A stretch of 5,325 nt of DNA, from contig USOR01000070.1 in the NCBI GenBank assembly GCA_900556425.1, forward strand, positions 1 to 5,325, written 5' to 3'. How positions within the stretch are numbered: the first letter of the stretch is position 1; every line of letters begins with the position of its first letter. Source of the stretch: an uncultured Coriobacteriaceae bacterium (lineage in GTDB: Bacteria > Actinomycetota > Coriobacteriia > Coriobacteriales > QAMH01). The notes below the pieces were generated by a model. The model saw nothing but the letters and a program-made list of their open reading frames with translations. It searched no databases and was not told the DNA's origin. A program made the translations under genes and the position numbers. This document shows, in pieces, positions 1-5,325 of the stretch.

Positions 1-2
1 CC

Positions 3-557
3 GCCGCGGATATCCGCGCGTTTGGCGCCGACAAGGTCATCATTGCCACAGGCGCTGCTCCAAAGGTGCCAGACATTAAGGGTATTGATAAGCCTCATGT
101 CATTTACCCCGAGGAGATTCTGCGAGGGACGAGGAATCCGGAGGGCCGGATCGTCATCCTTGGTGGCGGTTCCAATGGAGTCGAGACCGCTGCACATCTT
201 GCCGATTTGGAGCGCGGCGACATAACGGTTGTCGCGCGACGGTATGCCATAGCCGATAGAGAGGGTGCCCGCCAGATTCCGCTGCGCCGGTTCTGCGAGG
301 AGCATTGGGTGCATTTTCTCCTCGGACGGCAAATCGTCGAGATAACGGATGAAGGCGTTGTGCTTTCCCATGAAGGCAACGAGACCCTTCAGCCTGCCGA
401 TTGGATTGTTATTGCAATGGGCTACGAATCACGTAACGAACTAGTGGCGGAGCTTTCCGATCTCGGCGACGCACTTGTTGTCATTGGCGATGCCGTGGAA
501 CCGCGAGATGCGCTCATTGCGGGCGAAGAAGGACTGCAAGCCGGCTATTACGCCTAA
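3..557 (+). CDS. FAD/NAD(P)H-dependent oxidoreductase, C-terminal part (2-enoate reductase / old yellow enzyme-type), 5'-truncated
   Basis: The reading frame is open from the left edge to TAA at 555-557, giving 184 residues; the start lies outside the window. The fragment shows the tandem nucleotide-binding fold found at the C-terminus of two-domain enoate reductases such as 2,4-dienoyl-CoA reductase and the bile-acid enzymes BaiCD/BaiH. The ATG motif VIIATGA is at fragment residues 12-18. A second dinucleotide-binding loop, ILGGGSNGVETA, is near 52-63. The strand VIAMGY is near 136-141, and the FAD-contacting VIGDAVEPRDA is near 160-170. In this family the C-terminal part takes hydride from NAD(P)H and passes electrons through FAD to an FMN/[4Fe-4S] N-terminal barrel that reduces an activated C=C bond. 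That N-terminal part is not visible, so a simpler stand-alone pyridine-nucleotide disulfide-type reductase is possible. No signal sequence can be judged. A hairpin terminator follows 12 bases after the stop. Confidence 0.82.
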   Translation, partial: AADIRAFGADKVIIATGAAPKVPDIKGIDKPHVIYPEEILRGTRNPEGRIVILGGGSNGVETAAHLADLERGDITVVARRYAIADREGARQIPLRRFCEEHWVHFLLGRQIVEITDEGVVLSHEGNETLQPADWIVIAMGYESRNELVAELSDLGDALVVIGDAVEPRDALIAGEEGLQAGYYA

Positions 558-568
558 CACCTTTTGTT

Positions 569-604
569 GCCGGCATGCGATTCCGCTTGCATGCCGGCTT
601 TTCT
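569..604 (+). terminator. Rho-independent terminator or attenuator between the flavoenzyme and the membrane protein
   Basis: There is a perfect 10-bp inverted repeat: GCCGGCATGC at 569-578 and GCATGCCGGC at 589-598. The loop is 10 nt (579-588) and TTTTCT follows at 599-604. It lies 11 bases after the upstream stop codon. The T-tract ends only two bases before the AGGAG of the next gene, so it may act as a leaky terminator within an operon rather than a full transcription boundary. Confidence 0.85.
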
Positions 605-606
605 CT

Positions 607-611
607 AGGAG
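607..611 (+). promoter_or_regulatory. Ribosome binding site of the membrane-protein gene
   Basis: AGGAG lies 10 nt before the ATG at 622 and directly after the T-tract of the upstream hairpin. It fixes the start codon. No room remains for a promoter between the hairpin and the gene. Confidence 0.7.
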
Positions 612-621
612 TTGAATACTG

Positions 622-1149
622 ATGAAATTTGACAAACGCATGATCGTCAACATCCTTATCCAGGCCGCATTGTGTGGGTTGGGTAGCGTTGGCGTTGTCC
701 TCGCGGGGTACCCGCAATTGGTTTACGTTCTTTTCGCCGGGTTTACCGTTGCGAATTGCGTTCAGCATAAGTTCCGCGATATTCCGGCGATGTGCTGCAG
801 CGAGCTCGCAGGTTGGGTATGGGCATTCGCGATGTTTTTCCTCTGCAACTTCGTGACCGAGCAAACGGGAATCCTCCCACTCGGATTCTTCTGCGCAATC
901 TTCTTCGGTACGATTGTGATGCTCGCTTTCCATTTGCGCCTGACGATGAAGACGTGGTTCAACATGATTCCAGTCATGTTTCTCGTGATATTTTGCTGGT
1001 TTAGCTCCATGGACTTTGCCATGTTGCCGGCAATAATCATCATTCTGACCGTGGGCATGGTTCTCACAACTCTGTACGATCCCGTCACGAACATCATTTG
1101 CGGTTATGCTCCAGAAGCCGACGAGCCCATTGATCAGACGCACGCATGA
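622..1149 (+). CDS. DUF1097-like multi-pass inner membrane protein
   Basis: The product is 175 residues and very hydrophobic. About six membrane segments can be seen, near residues 8-29, 32-47, 62-79, 83-104, 112-128 and 133-151. A short basic N-terminus (MKFDKR) and an acidic hydrophilic tail (APEADEPIDQ) flank them. Length, segment spacing and the LAGWVWA stretch near residue 62 resemble the DUF1097 family, which includes E. coli YcdZ; no biochemical function is established for that family. The ATG is chosen because AGGAG lies 10 nt upstream. Cysteines are fairly frequent (residues 18, 46, 58, 59, 75, 91, 125, 160) but form no CxxC metal or redox motif. It follows the flavoenzyme by 64 bases with an intervening hairpin, so it may be an attenuated second gene of that operon. 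A role in uptake or efflux of the flavoenzyme's substrate is conceivable but unsupported. The stop overlaps an ATG in ATGA form (1146-1149). Confidence 0.8.
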   Translation: MKFDKRMIVNILIQAALCGLGSVGVVLAGYPQLVYVLFAGFTVANCVQHKFRDIPAMCCSELAGWVWAFAMFFLCNFVTEQTGILPLGFFCAIFFGTIVMLAFHLRLTMKTWFNMIPVMFLVIFCWFSSMDFAMLPAIIIILTVGMVLTTLYDPVTNIICGYAPEADEPIDQTHA

Positions 1150-1211
1150 TCTATGTCGACTGGTACGATGATGTCCTTATGCCGATGATGTAGGTGCTCG
1201 AGCGCGTCACG

Positions 1212-1240
1212 TTCATATCAGCCCATAATTCGCCTATAAT
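1212..1240 (+). promoter_or_regulatory. Predicted sigma-70-type promoter
   Basis: A consensus -10 hexamer TATAAT at 1235-1240 is preceded, after exactly 17 bp, by TTCATA at 1212-1217 (4 of 6 matches to TTGACA). The predicted transcription start is near 1246-1248. It lies 63 bases after the membrane-protein gene and would read toward the LysR gene. The start falls inside the left arm of a terminator-like hairpin. Confidence 0.55.
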
Positions 1241-1241
1241 C

Positions 1242-1282
1242 AAAGCGTCTGCATGCCTGCCAGAGGTGCGCAGGCGCTTTTT
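1242..1282 (+). terminator. Rho-independent terminator at the predicted promoter start site
   Basis: The arm at 1242-1252 (AAAGCGTCTGC) pairs with 1270-1280 (GCAGGCGCTTT) over 11 bp with a single G-U pair, and TTTTT runs through 1278-1282. A shorter alternative uses GCCTGC (1255-1260) with GCAGGC (1270-1275). The full stem can form only in transcripts coming from upstream, such as the membrane-protein gene. Transcripts starting near 1247 could still form the shorter stem, so it may also attenuate the predicted promoter. Confidence 0.7.
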
Positions 1283-1330
1283 GCTATGAGCTTTTCGCGC
1301 ATCCTGTAGAATGCAAAGGAGCATGAGTGC

Positions 1331-1501
1331 TTGCATAGGGCTGCTGCTGTGGACGTTCTGCCGATATTCGATGCAACGTTTCCCATGGTTTACCAGAAGA
1401 TCAGTGAAGTCTGGATTGCGCCAAGTCCGTGTCATCTTCATCTGGCGTTACAGCTATCGTTTGGTAGGGAAGTTGGAAATAATGAGAATAGAGCATCTTG
1501 A
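1331..1501 (+). other. Possible unrecognised short ORF (56 codons, TTG start) overlapping the LysR start
   Basis: In the frame different from the LysR gene, AAAGGAG at 1315-1321 precedes a TTG at 1331 by 9 nt. The frame stays open to TGA at 1499-1501, overlapping the LysR start by 20 bases. The predicted peptide has a protein-like composition in its first two thirds, including VDVLPIFDATFPMVYQKISE from the seventh residue; the last third uses rarer codons and reads less like a protein. No family is recognised. It could be a real small gene, a remnant of a decayed gene, or chance. Apart from this, nothing is seen in 1285-1481 other than the LysR ribosome binding site. Confidence 0.22.
1466..1472 (+). 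promoter_or_regulatory. Ribosome binding site of the LysR-type gene
   Basis: AGGGAAG lies 9 nt before the ATG at 1482. It supports that start over two in-frame upstream ATGs (1311 and 1323): the first has no Shine-Dalgarno, and the second has AAAGGAG only one base away, which is too close. Confidence 0.55.
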
Positions 1502-2390
1502 AGAATTCCTGGCATTGGTCGACACCCGAAGTTTTTCGGAAGCCGCTGTCCTGAGCCATGTGTCGCAATCCGGTCTGAGCAAGCACATAGCGGCAATCGA
1601 AACCGAACTGGGCGCCGAACTCGTCAAGCGTCCGAGTAATCCTCCCGAATTGACCCGTTGCGGCATGTCGTTCGCGCGTGATGCGCGTGTTATCGTAAAC
1701 GAGTACCTGGCTGCAGTGGAACGCGTCGACGCCATAAAACACGGGGCAGAGCAGCAGGTTGTCCTCGGCTACTGGCTGCCGGCCGCGCGGTCGTACATCA
1801 AATCCCTCAATGCATGGATGAAGCGCAAGGCGTCGCATTTCAAGGTCAAGCCCGTCTCGCTGTCATTAGCCGAAATAGAAACGGCATTGCTCGACCGCAG
1901 CATCGATGCGGCTGTGACAATCGCGCAGGACGACGCATTCGAAAACCAATGCAATTCGCTGTTGCTCAAGGAGGAACGACTTCTTCTGGCCGTTAGCAAG
2001 AAGCATCCGCTTGCCGCTTTTGACAAAGTGAAACTTGTCGACTTGGAAGGCGAGGTCATGATGGGGCCGAGTTTGGATTACATGCCCGTAGTACGGGATC
2101 ATCTCAAAGCGCTTTTTGGAGAATTATCCGGATACAATAACCATCCGCGGTTCGACGATGTGGAAACCATGCTCTTAAACGTCGAGGCAGGCACGGGTAT
2201 TGGAATGGTCATGGAGCATAACCGTTCGAATTACGGTGATCGCATCCGATTCCTCAGCGTGCAGGAAGAGGAAGAATCCGGCTTCACTGTCCCGCTCAAG
2301 CTCTTCTGGCTCAAGGAATCAGAGCAATCATATAGCCGGGCACATATCATCACCTATTTGAAGAAGGCGTTTGCATCCATCACCGGCTGA
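1482..2390 (+). CDS. LysR-type transcriptional regulator
   Basis: The product is 302 residues, the standard LysR length. The N-terminal winged helix-turn-helix spans about residues 1-60. It opens MRIEHLEEFLALVDTRSFSE, and the recognition region SQSGLSKHIAAIETELG is at 28-44. Residues about 65-90 form the linker helix. From about 92 to the end lies the periplasmic-binding-protein-like effector domain, seen in the strand QQVVLGYW (91-98), LLAVSKKHPLA (168-178) and GTGIGMVMEH (237-246). Such proteins bind as tetramers to promoter DNA and activate or repress in response to a small ligand; the ligand cannot be read from the sequence. The start at 1482 matches the family; the frame stays open 57 codons further upstream without a good ribosome site and the added sequence is not LysR-like. 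The gene is not divergent from either neighbour, which is less usual for the family, and is followed by a strong terminator. The downstream molybdoenzyme operon is the likeliest target (inference). Confidence 0.93.
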   Translation: MRIEHLEEFLALVDTRSFSEAAVLSHVSQSGLSKHIAAIETELGAELVKRPSNPPELTRCGMSFARDARVIVNEYLAAVERVDAIKHGAEQQVVLGYWLPAARSYIKSLNAWMKRKASHFKVKPVSLSLAEIETALLDRSIDAAVTIAQDDAFENQCNSLLLKEERLLLAVSKKHPLAAFDKVKLVDLEGEVMMGPSLDYMPVVRDHLKALFGELSGYNNHPRFDDVETMLLNVEAGTGIGMVMEHNRSNYGDRIRFLSVQEEEESGFTVPLKLFWLKESEQSYSRAHIITYLKKAFASITG

Positions 2391-2435
2391 TCGCATGGGC
2401 CACCTGCATCCAAAATCGAATAGTTGATTCAGTCG

Positions 2436-2468
2436 CGACCTGCATGTTTGTCCGTGGGTCGTTTTTTT
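2436..2468 (+). terminator. Rho-independent terminator of the LysR-type gene
   Basis: CGACCTGC at 2436-2443 pairs with GTGGGTCG at 2454-2461 (8 bp, two of them G-U wobbles) around a 10-nt loop. Seven consecutive T's follow at 2462-2468. It lies 45 bases after the LysR stop and separates that gene from the small-protein/molybdoenzyme unit. Confidence 0.78.
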
Positions 2469-2554
2469 GCCCCCTGTCTTGGCATGCGTGCGCTTTCTAC
2501 GATGGAAGAAGGGTAAGCCCGTGTTCTCCATAGGTAGATACGAAGGAGGGTCAC

Positions 2555-2743
2555 ATGTTCGAGGACAGTGTGTTCACAACCAAAAGGGGCAAGCTACCCA
2601 AGCGAAACCCCAAAGGAAGGAAGTGGTCGGTAATGGCCGGACTCACGCCGCCGACGCCACCGCAGGGAGTCCCCGGGTTCGAGGGGGCAAGCGACATCTC
2701 TGATTCCGGCGATTACTTCATCAAGGGCGAGTTTAACGAGTGA
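2555..2743 (+). CDS. Small charged, proline-rich protein of unknown function
   Basis: The product is 62 residues. It is not recognised. It is preceded by a very strong Shine-Dalgarno (GAAGGAGGG at 2542-2550, 4 nt before ATG), the best in the window. The chain has three zones. Residues 1-24 are strongly basic, with KRGKLPKRNPKGRKW at 10-24. Residues 30-42 are rich in proline and glycine (TPPTPPQGVPG at 31-41). Residues 43-62 are acidic, ending DYFIKGEFNE. There is no cysteine, so it is not an iron-sulfur or thiol-redox subunit, and there is no signal peptide or membrane segment. It lies 54 bases before the molybdoenzyme with no clear terminator between, so the two are probably co-transcribed. 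Roles as an assembly factor, small structural subunit or leader are guesses only. Confidence that it is translated rests on the ribosome site and context rather than homology. Confidence 0.6.
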   Translation: MFEDSVFTTKRGKLPKRNPKGRKWSVMAGLTPPTPPQGVPGFEGASDISDSGDYFIKGEFNE

Positions 2744-2784
2744 TTGACTCGGTGTGTTCATTTTGAAACTCGTGAATGATTGAG

Positions 2785-2791
2785 AGGGGAG
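2785..2791 (+). promoter_or_regulatory. Ribosome binding site that sets a TTG start for the molybdoenzyme
   Basis: AGGGGAG lies 6 nt before TTG at 2798-2800. The frame is closed upstream by TGA at 2777-2779. The alternatives are TTG at 2780 with no site, GTG at 2819, and the first ATG at 2942, which would remove 48 residues of N-terminal domain. Confidence 0.65.
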
Positions 2792-2797
2792 AGAGCT

Positions 2798-5325
2798 TTG
2801 AGCAAGACAGAGAAAACGGTGCACAAGGGAATAGGATTCTGCGCTACGGGCCTCGTGTCGAACATCTGCGATGTGGATGTGCCCGAGGACAAGAGCAAGG
2901 TCACGCGCATCCGTCCCTATCACTTTGATAGTACGGGCAGCATGGATCGATTGAATCCGTGGCAGATTGTCGTCGATGACAAGGTTTTTGAGCCAGGCAC
3001 GAAGACTACGTTGACACCCATGCAGCTCGCATACAAGAAGCGCGTCTATTCCAAGAACCGCATCCTGTATCCGATGAAGCGCGTTGATTGGGATCCCGAA
3101 GGCGAACGCCATCCGGAGACGCGTGGCGTGAGTGGATACGAGCGCATCTCGTGGGACGAGGCGCTCGACATCATCGCCAAGGAGATTCATCGCATCGTCA
3201 GCGACTATGGTGTCAAATCCATTTACGCACAGGCCGATGGCCATGGCGAGGCAAAGATCCTGCATGGTACGCATGGCTGCCAGACACGACTGCTTTCACG
3301 CATTGGAAGCGGAAACTACGCATTCCAATGCCGTCAGGCTGATAGCTGGGAAGGCTGGTATTGGGGTGCCAAGCACATTTGGGGTATGGACCCCTTCGGC
3401 AATACCTGCGTACAGACGAACCTCGCCGTTGACGTCGCGGAGAATGCAGATGCCCTGTTCATGTGGGGCGGCGATCCAGAGACGACGCCAAATGGATGGG
3501 GAAGCCAGATGCCGGTACGCTACCAGTACTTCCTGACCGACTTGGGCGTAAAGCAGATTCACATCGTACCGGACGTGAACTACTCCAATGCGGCACATGC
3601 TGACAAATGGATTCCGGTGCTCCCTAATACCGATGCCGCGCTTCAGCTTGCCATAGCCTATGTATGGCTAACCGAGGGCACGTACGATGAAGAATACCTG
3701 CGTACCCATTCCGTAGGTTTTGAGAATTGGGCGTTCTACGTCATGGGCGGCGAGGATGGCATTCCCAAGACTCCCAAGTGGGCAGAGGCTCGTTGCGGTG
3801 TCCCGTCCTACACCATCAAGGCCCTTGCACGCTACTGGGCCTCGCATCGCGTATCCATCGGCCATTGCAACGGAGGAAGCTACATTCGCGCTGCGTTCAG
3901 TCATGAGCCTGCGCGTCTCGAGGTCGCGCTCCTTGGCATGCAGGGCCTAGGCCAGCCTGGCTGCAATCAAATTCTGTTCACTGATTTCGCGCTCTTCAGC
4001 TCGAAGGAGGTCAACATCTTTCCCGGTGGCGAGGAGATTCCGAATGTCGGCGGTGCCTATCGCGGCCGCGAGGATATCTGGCGCGAAAACCAGATTCCGA
4101 AGACGATGGTTCCGCAGGGCTTGAGTGGCGATAACATCCAGTGGTATAGCCATCTGGCGTGCGGCTTGCCGCGTGACGACCAGTTCACTGGGCCCTTCGA
4201 GTTTCCCCTGCCTGGTGATGCGGGCGTGAAGATGATTTGGTCGGACGCTCCATGCTGGACAACGTGCTGGAATGGAGGCAATAACTTCCAGGATGCGGTG
4301 CGCAACCCCAACATCGAATTCTACCTCATCCAGCACATATGGATGGAAAACGATTGCAACTTCGCCGACATGTTGCTGCCCGTCAATACCAAATTCGAGG
4401 AGACGGACATCGCGACGGATGGTGATAATGGCGCTTACAATGTCGTTTTCTACGAGGAGAACGCCATCGAGCCCATGGGCGAATCGTATTCCGACATGGA
4501 AATCACCAAGATGGTTGCCAAGCGGCTCGACGATCTTTATGGCACGGAGTCGGCATTCGAGAACATTTACGATAGGTATTCCGAGAATGACCGCTCGGAC
4601 GATGAGTGGATTAGGCTTGGGTTCGAGTCGAATGTTGCCTCCAAGGAGATGACCTTCGAGGAATTCAAGGATGTCCAGTCTTACGTCATTCCCACGCGCC
4701 CGTGGTGGGGTGAGGAACCTGCCGGCCTCATAACGTTTTACGAGAATCCTGCGCTGGCGCCGCTTTCTACGCCTTCGGGTTTGCTCGAGTACTACTCAAC
4801 AGCGCTTGCTCAGGTATTTCCCGATGACCAGGAACGTGGCCCGATTGCCCGCTGGGTCGAGGAAAGTGACGAGCATCAGGATCGTATTACGTCTGAGCGT
4901 GCCAAGAAGTATCCCTTCCTGCTCGTGAGCAATCATCCGCATTGGCGCATTCACGCACAATTCGACGATGTCACCTGGTTCCGCGAGATCCAGACGTGCA
5001 AGATTACCGGCCCGGATGGCTACAAGTACGAGCCGCTTTGGATAAATCCCGTCGATGCGGCGCGTATGGGGGTCAAGACCGGCGATGTGGCTCGCATCTT
5101 CAACGAGCGCGGAAGCGTCCTGGGCGGCGTTTACGTGACCGAGCGTATCATGCCTGGCGTCGTTTATCAGGATCACGGTGCTCGCACCGATACGATCGTT
5201 GCTGGCTATGGCGGTCTTGATCGCGGTGGTGCCAACAACCTCATTGCTCCGAGTGCCGTTACCTCCAAGAACTGCGCCGGTGAGGTTACGAGCGGCTATC
5301 TCGTCGGTTGCGAGAAGGTGGACGT
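2798..5325 (+). CDS. Molybdopterin oxidoreductase, pyrogallol transhydroxylase / catechol dehydroxylase-like catalytic subunit, 3'-truncated
   Basis: 842 codons are visible without a stop; the gene runs off the edge. It belongs to the DMSO reductase superfamily, which binds Mo-bis(molybdopterin guanine dinucleotide). ERISWDEAL at residues 115-123 is a standard family motif. DGHGEAK at 147-153 carries a candidate active-site histidine (H149). ADSWEGWYWG at 181-190 carries D182-S183, matching the Asp-Ser pair (D174-S175, Ser binding Mo) of Pelobacter pyrogallol transhydroxylase. MWGGDPETTP at 222-231 and NFADMLLPVNTKFEE at 521-535 are cofactor-binding stretches. The C-terminal dinucleotide-binding domain starts near KYPFLLVSNHPHWRIH (704-719) and continues through WINPVDAARMGV (748-759). 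The N-terminus has only C15 and C24, not the cysteine cluster for [4Fe-4S], so electrons must come from another subunit, probably encoded downstream. No twin-arginine signal is present, so it is likely cytoplasmic. Ending in GYLVGCEKVD, it appears only a few residues short of complete. In gut Eggerthellaceae such enzymes remove a hydroxyl from catechols; the substrate here is unknown. Confidence 0.88.
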   Translation, partial: MSKTEKTVHKGIGFCATGLVSNICDVDVPEDKSKVTRIRPYHFDSTGSMDRLNPWQIVVDDKVFEPGTKTTLTPMQLAYKKRVYSKNRILYPMKRVDWDPEGERHPETRGVSGYERISWDEALDIIAKEIHRIVSDYGVKSIYAQADGHGEAKILHGTHGCQTRLLSRIGSGNYAFQCRQADSWEGWYWGAKHIWGMDPFGNTCVQTNLAVDVAENADALFMWGGDPETTPNGWGSQMPVRYQYFLTDLGVKQIHIVPDVNYSNAAHADKWIPVLPNTDAALQLAIAYVWLTEGTYDEEYLRTHSVGFENWAFYVMGGEDGIPKTPKWAEARCGVPSYTIKALARYWASHRVSIGHCNGGSYIRAAFSHEPARLEVALLGMQGLGQPGCNQILFTDFALFSSKEVNIFPGGEEIPNVGGAYRGREDIWRENQIPKTMVPQGLSGDNIQWYSHLACGLPRDDQFTGPFEFPLPGDAGVKMIWSDAPCWTTCWNGGNNFQDAVRNPNIEFYLIQHIWMENDCNFADMLLPVNTKFEETDIATDGDNGAYNVVFYEENAIEPMGESYSDMEITKMVAKRLDDLYGTESAFENIYDRYSENDRSDDEWIRLGFESNVASKEMTFEEFKDVQSYVIPTRPWWGEEPAGLITFYENPALAPLSTPSGLLEYYSTALAQVFPDDQERGPIARWVEESDEHQDRITSERAKKYPFLLVSNHPHWRIHAQFDDVTWFREIQTCKITGPDGYKYEPLWINPVDAARMGVKTGDVARIFNERGSVLGGVYVTERIMPGVVYQDHGARTDTIVAGYGGLDRGGANNLIAPSAVTSKNCAGEVTSGYLVGCEKVD

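Noticed and set aside
514..1143. 209-codon reading frame on the minus strand opposite the membrane protein
   Set aside because: It is the antisense of a clear multi-pass membrane protein; its His/Glu/Asn/Arg-rich translation is what the reverse complement of hydrophobic codons produces.
1151..1441. 96-codon minus-strand frame in the gap before the LysR gene
   Set aside because: No ribosome site, no recognisable motif, and it spans the predicted promoter and terminator hairpin.
1311..1481. In-frame N-terminal extension of the LysR-type gene
   Set aside because: The frame is open, but ATG 1311 has no ribosome site and ATG 1323 is one base from AAAGGAG. The added residues are not LysR-like, and 1482 gives the canonical start and a 302-residue length.
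2469..2554. Promoter for the small-protein/molybdoenzyme unit
   Set aside because: TTGGCA at 2479-2484 could be a -35 but no acceptable -10 lies at the right distance, and TAGATA at 2535-2540 has no -35. A promoter must exist nearby but cannot be placed.
2467..2703. 78-codon + strand frame overlapping the 62-residue gene
   Set aside because: It has no ribosome site and crosses in another frame the small gene that has the strong Shine-Dalgarno; its composition looks non-coding.
2594..3274. 226-codon reading frame on the minus strand
   Set aside because: It lies antisense to the small gene and the strongly supported molybdoenzyme, has no ribosome site I could see, and its translation shows no family motif.

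Overview
The window looks like part of an anaerobic, gut-type actinobacterial chromosome, most likely Eggerthellaceae/Coriobacteriia. This is inferred from gene content: a flavin-dependent enoate-reductase-type enzyme next to a large molybdopterin enzyme of the pyrogallol transhydroxylase / catechol dehydroxylase group, a repertoire typical of Eggerthella, Gordonibacter and relatives. One sampled 60-base line is about 55% G+C, and good Shine-Dalgarno sequences precede the genes. The species cannot be named from the sequence. All supported genes are on the + strand.

Layout. Positions 3-557 hold the C-terminal part of an FAD/NAD(P)H-dependent oxidoreductase that begins outside the window. A perfect 10-bp hairpin with a T-tract (569-604) follows and runs almost into the ribosome binding site of the next gene, a 175-residue multi-pass membrane protein resembling the DUF1097 family (622-1149). 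The 332-base gap 1150-1481 holds a good sigma-70-type promoter (1212-1240), a hairpin-plus-T terminator directly on its predicted start site (1242-1282), and a possible unrecognised short ORF (1331-1501). A LysR-type regulator (1482-2390) comes next, closed by a terminator with seven T's (2436-2468).

The last unit starts with a 62-residue charged, proline-rich, cysteine-free protein of unknown function (2555-2743) with a very strong Shine-Dalgarno. After 54 bases comes the large molybdopterin oxidoreductase (from a TTG at 2798), which runs off the right edge after 842 codons and is probably nearly complete. It lacks the N-terminal cysteine cluster that binds [4Fe-4S] in most family members and carries an Asp-Ser pair (D182-S183) where the transhydroxylase has its molybdenum ligand.

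Working model (inference): the LysR protein senses a small aromatic or other substrate and controls the small-protein/molybdoenzyme operon, whose electron-transfer [4Fe-4S] subunit and possible transporter would lie just past the right edge. The flavoenzyme and membrane protein form a separate upstream unit that may handle a related substrate. The most interesting points are the substrate of the molybdoenzyme, the unknown 62-residue partner, and the two places where a terminator-like hairpin sits on a start signal.
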